From Bilabrum cf. latius (taxonomy: Eukaryota > Bigyra: Bicosoecida > Bigyra > Bicosoecida), in the NCBI GenBank assembly GCA_965178125.1, contig OZ237752.1:620001-684000 (forward strand): DNA of 64,000 nt, given 5' to 3'. The notes below the pieces were generated by a model that was not told where the DNA came from, made no database searches, and was given only the letters and a program-made list of their open reading frames with translations. The translations under genes and the position numbers were made by a program. Below, piece by piece: positions 12,101 to 24,219 of this stretch; the first letter of the stretch is position 1, and each line of letters starts with the position of its first letter.

Positions 12101-14438
12101 AGGAGCCACAGCCACGGGCATCTTACCAGACCCTGCGGGCATAAGCAGCTAGGCAGACCCTCTGTTCGTGCCCCCGTCAGTACTCGCGGGCGTCCAGGAG
12201 GAGGATTTCACGAGGGAATCCGATGCGCGCGCTGGCTCAAAGTTTGGACCTGGCCGCAGGCACGGCCACTCTCTGCGATACCGCACCCGCAGCGCCATCC
12301 TTGATCTGGCCCGGCAGCATGCCAAGGACTCGGTCGACGCCACCACGCTGGCCCGCCACATGGAGGCCGTGGTGGGGATGGGCGAAGATGAACTGGAGCG
12401 CTGGATGCTAGACGACGACTCAGAGGCGGTTGGTATGGCGCGTGCGCGCCATGTGCTCGAATGCCTGGAAGCGGATGAACTGACAGCCAGCAATTCAACG
12501 CACGGCCACCCCGCATCCACGTGGGCGGTCAGCTCTGCAGCCTCCACCCTCGCTGCAGCTGAGAACGACCACAGCCGAACGGGCGAGGGCAATGGGCTAG
12601 ACGTGAGAAATAGAGGCATTGCACTGGGCCCAGGCTCGTAGAGGATTGCCCTCGCGTGGCGAGACATCACCCTGGATGCAGTGTCGCAGCAGGGGGAGAG
12701 GTTCCCCGAGCTGGCCGAGCTGCCTGAGGACAGCAGAGGCGATGGCCGAGTGCGTGTGGTGGAGCACAAAGGAAGCAAAGCGAAGTCATCGTGGAGCAGG
12801 AACAGGAGCTGGATCGCAGCCGAGAGGATGCTTCGGCAGCACCTGGGGCTGCCCAAGGAGCATGCGCCGCGAGTGAGGCTGATGCCCGCAGATTCGAGGG
12901 AGCATGGCAGTGGTGCTGGCCTGTCGCTCGATGGCGGTGATAATCCGTAGCATTTGGACGAGTATGATGACGATCAGACTGTTCCCGGCGGTTCACCTGA
13001 CACAGTTTCGCTGGTCGGCACGCCGACCCGATCGCCGGGCCCCTCGGAGCACCTGGCCATGATGGTGCTGCAGCTGGCTGCTGGCCAGCTGCAAACCAAT
13101 GGCAGGGCCGCAGCCGAGCACTCTCTCCGTATGGCATGCAGCGTCCCCGATGCGGCCCTAGAGCAGGCTGGGAGAGGCTCCATCCATGCCGGAACCGATG
13201 CGGGTGATGGCTTGCCTGCAGGGGCGGGGCACGAGCTCCTCAGGCACGCTGATGATGAGACGCTCGTGGCGACCGGCTGTGACATTGCCGCCTGGTACGG
13301 CGCTGATGCCACGCCGACCCTTCGGCACGCAGTGCACTGCATTGCAGACGAGCTACTCGCGGTGCGCGGGCCCCGCCTCGCGAAGGAGAACCGTGGCCTG
13401 CTCGTCGAGGCGCTGCGAGGCCTGAGGCCCGTCTCGGCGGGGTCGTGGTCTCCTCATGGAGTGGATATTGTGGCCGAGCGTCAAGTTTTGTGCGGGCTCC
13501 AGCATGGCACTGATGGTAGCCGGCGAGCGTCTGGCGAGGGCGGCGATGCTGCATCCTCTGGCAGTCTCAGCTACTTGCTGAGGCCGGTCGGGTCCGGACC
13601 ACCAGGCTACGAGCCGGACGGTAGCAGCACAGGTGAAATTCCTGGACGAACCAATGCGAATGGTGAGTGGGTGCCCATGAGTCCTGCGGCGACAGGCGCT
13701 CAGCCTCAACTGAGCGTAGTCGCGGCTTCGGGAGCTCGACGCTGCCTACAAGCGATTTGCTCAGCAGTTGCGACAAACGAGCGCTGCGTGTCTAGTTCAG
13801 CAAATGAACATCTAGCAGACGAACTTCTGGCTTGGGGAGCGGCGAATGGTTGCAAGCTTGCCAGGTCTGTACATCCGAGCGTGTCCGGGCCGTCTTGGGC
13901 CGCATCGCAACTACGGACCCCACTGGATAGCCTAGACTAGCGTCGGCAGCAAGATCTTCTGGAATGCAGTTTAGGTAATATTGCAACCGGATTTGCAAGA
14001 GGCCGAGGACCATCCGGAGGACAGATGCAAGGGTATGATCGGGTACCACTCGATGTGGCCGAGTTGATACTTTCGTACGTGCGGGATTGCGCACGATCCG
14101 GTACAGCAAAACAGGCAAGCGAGCACAATGGGATCCCGATGTCTAGGATAAAGCTCTCGTTGGGGGGTGGTGTTCAGGGTCAATAGCGTCCGACTGCACA
14201 TCATGCGACCACAGCATCCCAGTGCGACCTCGCGCTAGATGCTATTCGTTCCGCCAGGCAACGAAGTCTAGAGGCACACTTGGAATCATACCCCGACGTT
14301 AACCTGCCATGTGAGGTGGTTTAGGGCTGGAGACGCCACATTGAGAGACTCTCAGGCTCCAGCGACCTCGATTTGCAGGATTTCAGCGATACTCTCGGTC
14401 CATTGGGCAGCGCAGGCGCTGCAATTTCCAACATTTGA
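9141..14438 (+). CDS. Large protein of unknown function (about 1765 residues)
   Basis: One frame runs from ATG 9141 to TGA 14436-14438 with more than 20 TAG codons and no TAA or TGA. Among the TAGs are 10059, 10734, 11451, 11703, 11928, 12150, 12639, 12948 and 13938. The part before about 9500 is unusually dense in TAG, so the true start could be further in. From 9465 the product has a helical look (LFERQLSNQERDDAALELSE, then KLDAKAKLLSLEELSVAAE). Later parts alternate Ala/Leu-rich helical stretches with acidic, Ser/Pro-rich linkers, for example EEDFTRESDARAGSKFGPG near residue 1015. No membrane segment, zinc finger or nucleotide-binding motif was found. Length and composition would suit a helical-repeat scaffold, but that is a guess. 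No family is recognised. Confidence 0.6.
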
Positions 14439-14816
14439 TTGGCGCAGGTTGTTGTGCATTTCTTTTGGCACTAAAGGGTAGGGTGGCCGCACTTGAAAGG
14501 GACTGTTCGTCGGACTCTGGTTTGCATTGGTGCAACCTATCCACGTGGTATTATCAGGTGGACTCTCGACCGTCTCGGTAAATGCAGGTTAATAATCCAT
14601 AATCACTCCACAATTTTTGATCATATCGTCCTTTACGGGCTCCACAGGCGCTCCAGAGTATCTGGTTTATCATAGCTGTTGCGCGCTTTTTCCCAGCTAT
14701 AAAAAAGTGAACTCGCGACACAGCTCCACTTCACTCCCTATCGACCTCAATATCGACATCCAAGCAGCGAATATCGGGACAATCGATAGAAATACCTTCA
14801 GTACCCCTCGCATTCA
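14439..14816 (+). promoter_or_regulatory. Intergenic region with TATA-like box upstream of the TmcB-like gene
   Basis: This 378-bp gap has only short reading frames without coding character. A TATA-like element, CTATAAAAAAG, starts at about 14698, roughly 120 bp before the inferred ATG at 14817. The local sequence is more AT-rich than the surrounding genes. Use as a core promoter is inferred from position and sequence. Confidence 0.4.
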
Positions 14817-17800
14817 ATGTCTGTCGGAGATACATCCTTGAATGTCGCAGACTTGAGCGGGCAGCGGAAGACCACAGGCAAGGTCGATGCAGCTACGCAA
14901 ACCTCGTTTCAGAGGTTCATTTCGGCCGCTCAACGCGGCATGTTTGGACTGGGATTCGTACTGGCTAAAGATTTTGAAGTAAGAGCTTGATCGCTCGAAA
15001 TGTAGGCCATTGCGACCTCGAACCGAACCGCGCAACGCATTCAAGAGCCGCTAGTCCCTCACCCTCTGCCACGCTCGCAGCCGATCACTCTCTTCCTTGT
15101 CCTCGGGTACATGGTTGATTTGGGCCAGCTTCTTTCGTTTCCGCTGAGTGACGATGATCGGATGCCATGGAATGATGCTCCAGGAGTGGGCAGTATCACA
15201 AGCATGCTAAGCTTCCTTACTCGGCTTGTCTCTGCGGACGAGAACCCCATCGCGTTCATGGCGCTTCTCGTAGTGGCATTCCTATGGATTGTTTGCTACT
15301 TGGGGATTGCCTACAGCGTTGCCGCTCGGTTCAGCGAGGACCTGCCGCAGTCTGAAATGGCTCTGAGGGCATTGCGCGCAATCACGAGCTTGTCGTCCGG
15401 TCCGCTCTACATCCCGACATCCACGGTGATCCTGCAAGGAATCGCTTGCGAAGGCGACAACTGGATCCAATCTGGTCTCGAATGCGGTGGGCCGGGACAC
15501 GGGATTATCGCCTTTATTCTATCGATCGGTCTACTGGGGTTCTCTGGACTTGCTGTCTTCGCATCCCTGATCTGGGTGGACCGATCCCCTGCCAGCCTCA
15601 ACTGGGGAGCTCGGCAGCACGGGAGGTATGATGCCGCCATGGTGGTAATCAAGCTCCTTCTAGGTTTCTGCTACTCCGTGCTGAACCGGCAGATCGTCGG
15701 CACGGTTTTTATGGCCGTCGTGCTCATGCTCCTAGGTCTCGGGCAGGCCTACGTGTACGCCTTCAGGCCGGTCTTCGTGCAGCGGGACATCAACGCCATG
15801 TACTGCGGCGGAGGGTGCGCCATGCTGTACGCCTCTCTTTGCCTGCTCATTGCCTAGCTCATCGGCGCCGACCAGGTGTACCTGTCCGTGTTCATCGGCA
15901 TCCCCGCTTTCTTCGGGATCGGTTTCTTCGCCGCGAGGAGGAGGCTCGACCTCGTGGGCAGGGGGCACCTGAGGCAGTGCCAGTCCCTCGCAGACGTGCA
16001 CGTGTGGGCCCGCCGCCGGATGCAGAGGTACGCCGCTCTCAAGCACCTCGCCGAGAGGAGCGGGGTGTAGCAAGGGGGCCAGCACACCGCCGACAGTGCC
16101 ATGGTCCTCGAGAGCAAAAAGGGGCACATCAGCAAGCCCGGGTGGCAGGGGAAGGACCAGGACCAGGACGAGTACGACGACGACGACGTGCTTGAGAGCG
16201 CATCCGGAGACATAAACGACGCGGCATCGGCACACGACGATGGCGCGAGCGTACAGTCCGGCAACTCCAAGCCCTCGCACGTGGGCAACCGCTCCACGCT
16301 GAACACCTCTCGCAAGCGTCGCACCGCCAACTTGAGTGCCAGCGCCAACAGCCACTACAAGAGCGCCACTCTACTCGCGAGGGGCGTATCGCTTCAGGTG
16401 GCCGACCAGCTCAACCCCGAGGACGTGCAGGCCGAGCTCAAGAGGGTCAAGGCGGAGGCAGAGAGGGGCTACCAGTACGGGATGGAGCGATTCAACCGCG
16501 ATGAGATGGCCTTCTTGCAGTACGGCGTATTCATCCGGTTCTTCTCCTCCTTCAGCTTCCTGGAGTGCATCGCTCTCAGCAGGGCACTGAAGCTCAATCC
16601 CAGCGTGGACTCGCGCTTCTACAGTAAGACGTACTGGCATCCGAGAAAGTGCATGGTCTCTTATCTGGTGTACTAGCTCGCTGCACTTGCACTTGATTGA
16701 CCACCTGCTTGCTACCTAGCTGTATCCACTCTTTCCATTCGCAGTCTTCACTCGCGTGCGCGCCCTCAGGGAGTCGGACGGCAGCGGGCTCAGCCCGGTG
16801 GACCGCGTGCTCTTTGACGGCGCCTACAAAGAGGTCATGACCATGCGGCTGCACGCGTACAAGTACATGTCCAGGATCTGGAACACGCTGGGCTCGGCCC
16901 GCCCAGATGTCGCCGTGGTGCTCAGCACCGGCATCGAGATGAAGGCCACTCTGGAGAAGATCGACGTGGCCTTCCGCCGACTCATGGCCCTCAACTCGGA
17001 GAGCACAGCGGTGCTCCGGGCCCTGGCGTCCTACCTGATCGACCTGAGGTCCCAGCCCGAGCGTGCCACGGAGCTCTTGAACAAGGCCAACCGCATCGAG
17101 GACTCGTCCAGGAAGTCTCGCATGAAGCTCGTGCAGAACGTCGAGTTCGGCACCTCCACGCACACGCAGTCCATCCTCGAGGACGGCGCAGCCATCATCA
17201 CCATCAGCGGAGCGGCAGCCGTGGGCAGCGACTCCAAGCTGGGTGAGATCGTGCAGGTGACGCCGTCTGCATCGCGGCTCTTCGGCTATGGGGCCTCGCA
17301 GATGATCGGCCAGAACGTCGCCATCATTGTCCCGCCTCCCATCGACCTCGTGCACAACCGGCTGATGGCTGCATTCGGCAGGAAGCGCACCTCCGCGATC
17401 GTTGGTGCAACAAGGCTGGTCTTCGGGCAGAAGCGCACGGGAGACGTCTTCCCCATGTGGCTGCAGGTGTCCGAAGCGCCTCCGGACGAGCAGACCGCTG
17501 AGCCCCGGTTCTCTGCGGTGGTGCACGAGGTAGTGACCCAGCAGGATTTCGTCGTCTTCGGTGGTCCCGAGGTGCAGTTCAAGATCCACGGGTGCAGCGC
17601 TCGCACCCTTGAAATGCTGGGCCTGGAGAACGAGGCGCTCCAGTCGGAAGAGATCAGCATGGAGCAGTTCTTCCCGTCCATCGACTCCACCTACAGCGAG
17701 GAGATCCCGCTCAGCGAGGAGGACATCAGGGCCATTGCTGCTGTGCCCGTCGTGCAGAACCTGGAGGACGTGCTGGGCTCTTTGAGGCTGCAGTCGCGGA

Positions 17801-20800
17801 CCATCTCGGGCCGCGCCCTGATGCGACCCATGCACGCGCATCAGCACCACGTGGGCATTCATGAACCGGCCGGTGGCGGCGCCTCGATCGGATCTGACGC
17901 GGCTGCGCACGGTGACAGCTAGCATGACAGCGAGCATGCCGCACACCGTGGCCTCGCTCCCATCATCGGAGAAGGGCGAGTGCGAGACGGAAAGAATCTT
18001 CGCCAGTCCGTGGGCTTCAAGATGGAGAAGAGAGGGAGGCCCGAGGACGATGAAGGCGAGCGATCGGGAGGCAGCCGGTCCAAGTCGAAGAGCAAGAGGA
18101 AGAAGAAGAAGGATGCAAAGGCCTCCCGACACGACCAGCTCAAGGCCGCCATCGCCAACTGCCAGTCAGCTCGCGCCAAGCCCATGCGCCAGCAACGCAA
18201 GCCAGGGATCATCCCTGTGCGGGTGCTGGGAGTGGATTCACTCATCGTTGGGTGCTGCCAGCGAGTCGTGATCGGCAGCGTGCCCACGTTCTACGTCCTC
18301 AAGTACAATGCGCTCCAGTACAGCGAGATTGAGGGCGAATCACGCCAATCGTTGGGTTCCTACCGCCGGCACTCGAGTGCTGGCATGCACGATGGTGGGT
18401 TTGCAAGGCAGAGCAGTCCCTCGCGCCGCGCCTCTGGAAGCACGGCAGCAAAGGGGTAGTACTCGCAGCTCGCGTCATGGCGGTTCGACAGCAAGATCGA
18501 CATTCCATCTGGGACCACCTCACGGCAGCGCGCCGGGTCAGATGCGCTGCATGAGGGCGGTAGCGCAGATGCAGCCAAATTCGAGGTGGAGGTGGCATCG
18601 AGGAAGCTTCGCTCCACCCCCACCGCACCCACACGGCCAGGGGGCATGACTCTTCCGGCCATCCCAGCAGAGAGGAGCCACGAATCTGAGAATCAAGAGA
18701 TCTCCGCAGTGGCCATTGGCCCCGGCCCGGACGCCAGCAGCGACTAGCGGCCCGCGCCCGTGCCGGAGTCCAAGGACGAGGATGCCAACGAGGACAACGA
18801 GGACGCCCTGGGCCAAGTGGAGCAGGACGCTACGGCACAGGCGGACGGGTCGCAGGCAAGCGCAGATGCTGTGGTCCGTGTGATGCACGGGACGGGCGAG
18901 GACGAGACAATGAATCGCAGCCGCGGGTCAGACAGCAGCGCGGACGAGCACAAGAGCTCTGACACGAGAGACCCGAGCTCGCCGGACGGCAACGGGGCTG
19001 CCGCTGCTTCTGCTGCCGGGGCGCACTTCCGATCAGGGGACCGGACATCCGATCGGACCCCAGCACTTTCACTCGTCATCGCGTCGGAGAGAAGGCCCTC
19101 GCAGAGCCGAGGCATCCTCAAGCGGGGCACCATCCAGCGAGACCATGAGCACGAGGCTGGCAATGGGACAGCATCGCACAGTCTGCTAGGCAACGATGAC
19201 GTGGACGAGGATGGCGACACTTCGTTCCTGCGGTCGTCATCAATACGGTCCGAGAGCACGAGCGAGAGGAGGCGCAGAGATAGCAAGACCGAAGTGCTGG
19301 TCGTTGACAGGGCCAAGAGCTTCCACAGCGGCACCGGATCCACTCGGTCCAGCATTGCCCGGATCCAGCAGCTGTCCAAGGGTGCGGTCGAGCCGGAGAT
19401 CCGATCCATCAGGGTCATGCTGATCGTGCTTGGCACTGCGGTGCTGGCGCTTGGCATCGGCATCGTCCTCTACATGTCCAACGTGGTCAATAACATCCGG
19501 AACAACTCGGCCTCCGTGTGGATCGCGGGGCAGAGGCGCAGGGCCATGCAGACGGGCATCGATGCGGTGCTGTGGATGAGCTTCCAGAGCTTTGACGCAA
19601 ATGGCACGGTGACGGGAGCCTCCTCTGTCCTGGACTCGATCGAGGACACCGTGCGACGGCTGCAGATCTCGAGGGCGGCGAGCGACGCCCACCTCGCGGC
19701 GTATCGCGCATCCAGCGAAGCGGACCTGGCTGCCCTCGATGCAATGCGTGGCGCTGAAGAGGAAGCTGCCAGCCTCCTCGACGACGTAGCTCTGCGCGGG
19801 GAGATGTACGAGCACCGGCGGCAGCTCCAGTACAGCACGAATGCAGAGACGGCAGCCATGGCCAGCCACGGCAAGGGCGCCCTGGAGCTGCTGGCGCTGA
19901 TCGCGGACGAGATCCAGATCGCCCAGGCGCGCATGTTTGAGATCAAGACGGATGACTAGGTGCGCTAGTTCGAGGCAGAGCACCGCACCGCCATGCGGCT
20001 GCCGCAGCAGGCAGGCGGGGGCACGGTGTTCGTGCCTCTGGTGCAGCACGTGCAGGAGATTGTCGCTGCCATGCGGAGGATCTCCCGTCTCAACCCTCAG
20101 AACGTCACCGTCACCCAGCGTGACGTCCTGTTTCTGAGCCTCAACACTGAGGTGTGGGACATGGCCATGGGTCACTCTTTGGAGATGAGGTACGTGGTGT
20201 ATGCTGCTGTCTTCCCCAGGACCGTGCAGGAGGTGATGATATTCGGGTCTTGCGTGTTCGTGGTGTACATCCTCCTGGGCTCGTGCGTGTTTGCCAACCT
20301 GACCACCCGGCTGGGCGCCAAGGTGAGCCTGGTGCTGCAGACCTTCCTTTTGCTCCCACGGTCGACTGCCCGGCGATTGGCCAGCCGCTCCCAGAGACAG
20401 CTCAACAAGGTGATGAGAGAGATCAACAGCGAGCTGGCCTCCGACTCCGAGGACGAGAGCGAGGAGGAAAGCGACCAGGAAATGATGCGTGGCCTGGAGA
20501 CGGGCTCCGATGCGGATGTCACCACGCGCCTCATCAAGAAGCAGGGCCACGGGGCCGACGAAACCGACGCGGACAGGGACCAGCTCGCCAAGTCGCTGGG
20601 ACAGGGCGGTCGCAGTGCAGCGGCAGTATACCCCGACAAGGAAGACGGAGCGAGCTCGGCCGTGGTGCGCATCAAGGAGCCCATCAGCTCAGGCAGGTCA
20701 CAGGGATCCCGCAGGAGCAGGCACTCGTCCCGCTTCTCCTCTCGGAAGGCGCGAGATGCAGCCTACGTGGCAGCCATGGCCAACTTGAGGAACCACACGG

Positions 20801-22425
20801 ACAGCTCTCAGTTCGTGTGGAGGTCGACGGTGTGGCTGCTCGTGCCTATCCTGCTTGTCCTTGGCTTCATTGTCTTCTTCGTCCTGTGGCAGCTGTCCTT
20901 CACCCAGGTCATGCTCAGGACCTCACAGAGGATCATCGCGGCGTCCTCGCTGGAGTCTCAGCTTGCGGGTACCACCAACACGATGCTGGGCCTGAACTCG
21001 GCCATTGCTCGCAATTCCGGCAGCGACCGCATCATTGAGCTCGCCAAGCTGGCCGACCTGCAGGGACAGAAGACAACCGCCGTGTCCTCTGTGCTGACGT
21101 TCGGCGGGAAGGCAGTGCTGACCAAGCTGCTAGTTGCGAACTCCACGCGAGCTGAGGAGGTATTCGGCCACATCTCAGAGGATGAGGTCACCCTGGATGC
21201 TATTGAGAGCTCCAAGGACCCGGGAGGGAGCCAGGCGTACGAGGTGATGCACAGCGACACGTGCAGTGCGGTGGTGTGGCCCAACACCAGCACAGTAGTG
21301 TCTCTGGAGCGGATCGACCGCGCATAGAGCCGTCCGTCCGAGAGCGAACTGGCCAGCCAGGAGTACGCCGATGCTCTTCAGATGTGCCTGGAGACCGAGG
21401 GCGGCGTGCTAGGCGAGGGAGCTCTGTCCGCCATCGCCACTGTGGTGTTCAATTTGAGGCAGGCCGTGTCCGCCGTGTTCCTGGACCTGACGGGCCTGCC
21501 GCCCCCGTCCATGCGAGGCAACTCGGCCGACGACGTCTCCGTGATTCGGCGGCAGAGGCGCGCCCTGCTGGGCCTGGCCGACGACGACTGGCATGATGGG
21601 GATGTCAATGGGGCTCTGTTTGGGGACACGGACGAGATGGCCGGGCTCTTTGGAGAGGATGGTGTAGACCATGGGTAGCCCGTGGGCTCCGTGCAAGGAC
21701 GCGATGGCAGCCTGTGGAGCTCTGGTTGGGAGCAGCAGCGGGGCGAGGGCGGGTCCTGGGACTGGGGAGGGGAGGGGCTCGGCAGCGAGAGCACCATCCG
21801 GAGGAGTGACGGGCGGGCCCGTGGGGTGCCGCAAGCATCGCGGTCGACGGGCATCGGTGCGCCGCCGACTGCTAGCCAGAGCTAGTCATTCGAAGCGCCA
21901 GTTGCCGCGTCGCTGTCCAAGCACCACGAGCCTGAATCCAGGGAGCTGAACGGTGGCAACACCACCGCAGGTGCTCTGGACAGCTCGGGTACCCAGACGC
22001 AGAATTCCACGGAGCCTGCGCTTGCGTTCAGCACGGTCGCCACGATGCTGGACTTCACTTTCAGGATCAGGTCGATCGTGAACCCGTTCCTGCTGCACTC
22101 CATCTCGGCAGTGCGGGTGAATTTCTTCCTCGGCCTGAACGCCTCCTTGATCAGCGGTTAGAACCTGCTCAACATTTCCGCTTGGGTGTTCGTGGGCGTG
22201 TTCCTGGTGACCACGGCCTTCTACTGGCCGGCCGTGGCAAGCCTGAACGTGCCGCTCACTTCGGCGAGGCAGATGCTCCTGCTGCTGCCAGAGGAGACCA
22301 TCCTGCGGATCACGGTGCTACGGACGGCTCTGTATCGGATCGCGACCGACCATGAGAGGGCAGCGGCAGGGCAAGCCAAGGTGGCTCCCGAGGGGGGTGA
22401 TGCGGCCGCGGGCGCTGGAAAGTGA
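14817..22425 (+). CDS. TmcB-like membrane protein with TPR-like region and PAS domain (full-length copy 1)
   Basis: Exons 14817-14978, 15081-16623 and 16745-22425 join to 2462 whole codons (2461 residues), stop TGA. Eleven UAGs are in frame. The N-terminal 330 residues form a multi-span membrane region (FMALLVVAFLWIVCYLG, VVLMLLGLGQAYVYAF). TPR-like helices follow (ALRALASYLIDLRSQPERAT). A PAS-like domain lies near residues 723-815 (ASRLFGYGASQMIGQNVAII). Further spans lie near residues 1455-1480, 1733-1755, 1929-1957 and 2381-2403. Acidic and basic low-complexity linkers separate them, including KSKSKRKKKKD. Dictyostelium tiny macrocysts TmcB/TmcC and related PAS proteins of protists and algae share this layout. 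A sensory or signalling role at a membrane is inferred. A nearly identical truncated copy lies exactly 9402 bp downstream. Confidence 0.85.
14979..15080 (+). other. Intron 1 of the TmcB-like gene (102 nt)
   Basis: The donor is GAA|GTAAGA and the acceptor CGCTCGCAG, both phase 0. The upstream exon encodes RGMFGLGFVLAKDFE and the downstream one PITLFLVLGYMVDLGQLL, which gives a continuous membrane-protein start. The unspliced frame meets TAA at 14979-14984. Confidence 0.7.
16624..16744 (+). other. Intron 2 of the TmcB-like gene (121 nt)
   Basis: The donor is CTACA|GTAAGA and the acceptor CCATTCGCAG after a pyrimidine-rich tract. Splicing moves from frame 0 to frame 1 and gives VDSRFYIFTRVRALRESD. 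The whole three-exon gene is then a multiple of three in length. The same intron exists in copy 2. Confidence 0.85.
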
Positions 22426-22639
22426 TTGAACATTGTGCATCCATCACGATACAATTGCACTGCAACTGGGTGCTCTGCCTGGCACCGGCTAATTGCCCTC
22501 ATTCTCTTTGCGCCCCGGTCGACTTGTGCCCCCCGCGGCTAGAGTCCCCGGCGTCTGCCATGAGGCGGCGGGTGGCTCGTTTGGTGCGAGTTGTCAGGAC
22601 ACGTGGTGCCGAGTCCTTGCTTTTTGCTGCAAGGATACG
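22426..22639 (+). other. 3' flank shared by both TmcB-like copies
   Basis: After the stop codon, copies 1 and 2 stay almost identical up to 22605 (32007 in copy 2) and then diverge abruptly after GGACACGTG. That point marks the right end of the 6.6-kb duplicated block. A short frame starting MRRRVARLVRVVRTR is present in both but has no clear gene character. Confidence 0.5.
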
Positions 22640-22965
22640 TCAGGATTGCGGCAGTGCGGAAGTCCACGCCCCTCGAGTCCATCGCACTGCGGAGCGGGGA
22701 GCCGGTGCCTGACAAGAGAGCCGCGCAGGAGGCGCTGGCCCAGGCGTGGTACGGCCACCCGAAGGGGGTCAGGGCATCTACAGCGAGCCTGGCCCACGCA
22801 TCACCTGTGGAACAGGGTTAATCCCAGGGGAATGCGGGCCAGGTGGCGCTGCCGCTGCCTACTGCGGCCGAGGAGGAGCGGGAGCGGGCGATCCGCAATG
22901 CAGGCGTGCGGTGGAGGGCTAGATGCGAAAGTAGAGGGGGTGGATGGCAGGCCAGGTATATTAAA
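22640..22965 (+). pseudogene. Fragment P, copy 1 (broken)
   Basis: This segment encodes GYVRIAAVRKSTPLESIALR and then GEPVPDKRAAQEALAQAWYG, closely matching the open version at 37656-38177. Here a TAA at 22819-22821 interrupts it (EQG then stop) where the other copies have a Gly codon. The downstream part is also shifted. TAA is a stop in this code, so this copy is judged broken. The protein family is not recognised. Confidence 0.6.
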
Positions 22966-23176
22966 TAGTATTTGGGGGACTGTTATGCTACAGCAAGCCA
23001 GAGCAAGCCAGAGCATTGGCACTTGTTGCGAGAAGCGTGGCTCGACCGGGCAGTCCCTGTGAGCCGGGCAGGCTCTGTGCACATTTCGCATACTAGTAGG
23101 AATCACGAACACCTTATGCTCGGCGCAGTGTCGAAATCATTATTATTGACTATCACTATCTTGTGGGAACAACAAC

Positions 23177-23965
23177 ATGGCAGTTCTCGATCATTTCCGC
23201 CGTAGCTTTGAAGGATCGGATCAAAGCACCTGCCGATGCAGCAGTGATGCTCGGTTCCGGACTGCCATCAGCCTCCACGATCTCTCACACAACCTCCATT
23301 CCAAAAGCAAGACTTGCAGAAGAACCATGCCATTGGGATTTCTGACCAATTCAGATGGCACGTACTCTTTCTAGCCCAAGGCAGTCTTCTCTGTTCTCTT
23401 AATAAGCGCAGCAGCAGCTCTCATCCTGCTCGCTTATCGCGAAACCATGGATGCCGACCAGCAGGCAACTGCTTCGATAGCGCTGCTTGGTGGGCAGCTC
23501 CTGCTATCGTCTGACTATGACAGTCCAGTTGTGGCAAGGGGGAGGTTCTGGCTCGCGTATTGTCACGTAAGCGAGCCGTTCAAGAGCTACTTGAATGAGC
23601 CAACCATCTTGGTGGGAATCCTGACCGTACTCGGCTCAATCATTTCGGCACTGGCAATCCGTAACAAAGCGACAGGACTGCTATGGATTCTGCTACTTTG
23701 TGAAGCCATACTCCGCTGGATTTTCGTCGGCTTGGTCAAGGCAAGGGCCGACCTGCACGTGCAGCAATTGAGGCAGGAGCTTCAAAAGGCGAACGAGACT
23801 ACCCTGAAGCTAAGGCGCGAGAATAAAGGGCTGGCAGATGATAAAAGACGCCTGAAACAGCGTGACGCAGACAAGTCGGTGGAAATAAAAAAACTGAGGG
23901 AGCAACTAGCAGCGGCAACTGCTGCAACTGCAGCTCATCGCGCAAGTGTCGCCAGTGGGGAGTGA
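23177..23965 (+). CDS. Family M: small 3-TM protein with C-terminal coiled coil, copy 1
   Basis: ATG 23177 to TGA 23963 gives 262 residues with one in-frame TAG at 23372 (after GTYSF). The first 65 residues are hydrophilic and Ser/Arg-rich. Three membrane segments follow, near residues 69-88 (AVFSVLLISAAAALILLAY), 152-170 (ILVGILTVLGSIISALAI) and 174-195 (GLLWILLLCEAILRWIFVGL). A Lys/Glu/Leu-rich coiled coil of about 55 residues ends the protein (LQKANETTLKLRRENKGL). The family is unknown; a membrane anchor that assembles through its coiled coil is a reasonable inference. It is convergent with D copy A, 254 bp away. A second copy lies 15,028 bp downstream. Confidence 0.7.
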
Positions 23966-24219
23966 CAGGCTGATGTTGGCAAGAACCAGAGTGCGTATAG
24001 TATGATCTAGTTTGCGAAATCTTGATTTGTAGTTGCTTCAATCTTCTCGATTGGAATTTACTTAGTACAGCTGACATCTGGCAGTCAATACCAAAAGAAT
24101 GCGCAGCCACCATCAAGCTCACCAAATAACACACAGTTAGAGTTATCAAGTGCTTAAGTAATTGTTGACCCGGTGAAGCAAAGACTTGAATGCACTACTT
24201 GGATAGCAGTCTCGCCACC

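Noticed and set aside
16594-18132. Long minus-strand frame (512 codons) opposite the TmcB-like gene
   Set aside because: It lies antisense to conserved TPR and PAS coding sequence. GC-rich coding DNA commonly leaves the opposite strand open, and its protein is low-complexity His/Arg/Leu-rich with no domain.
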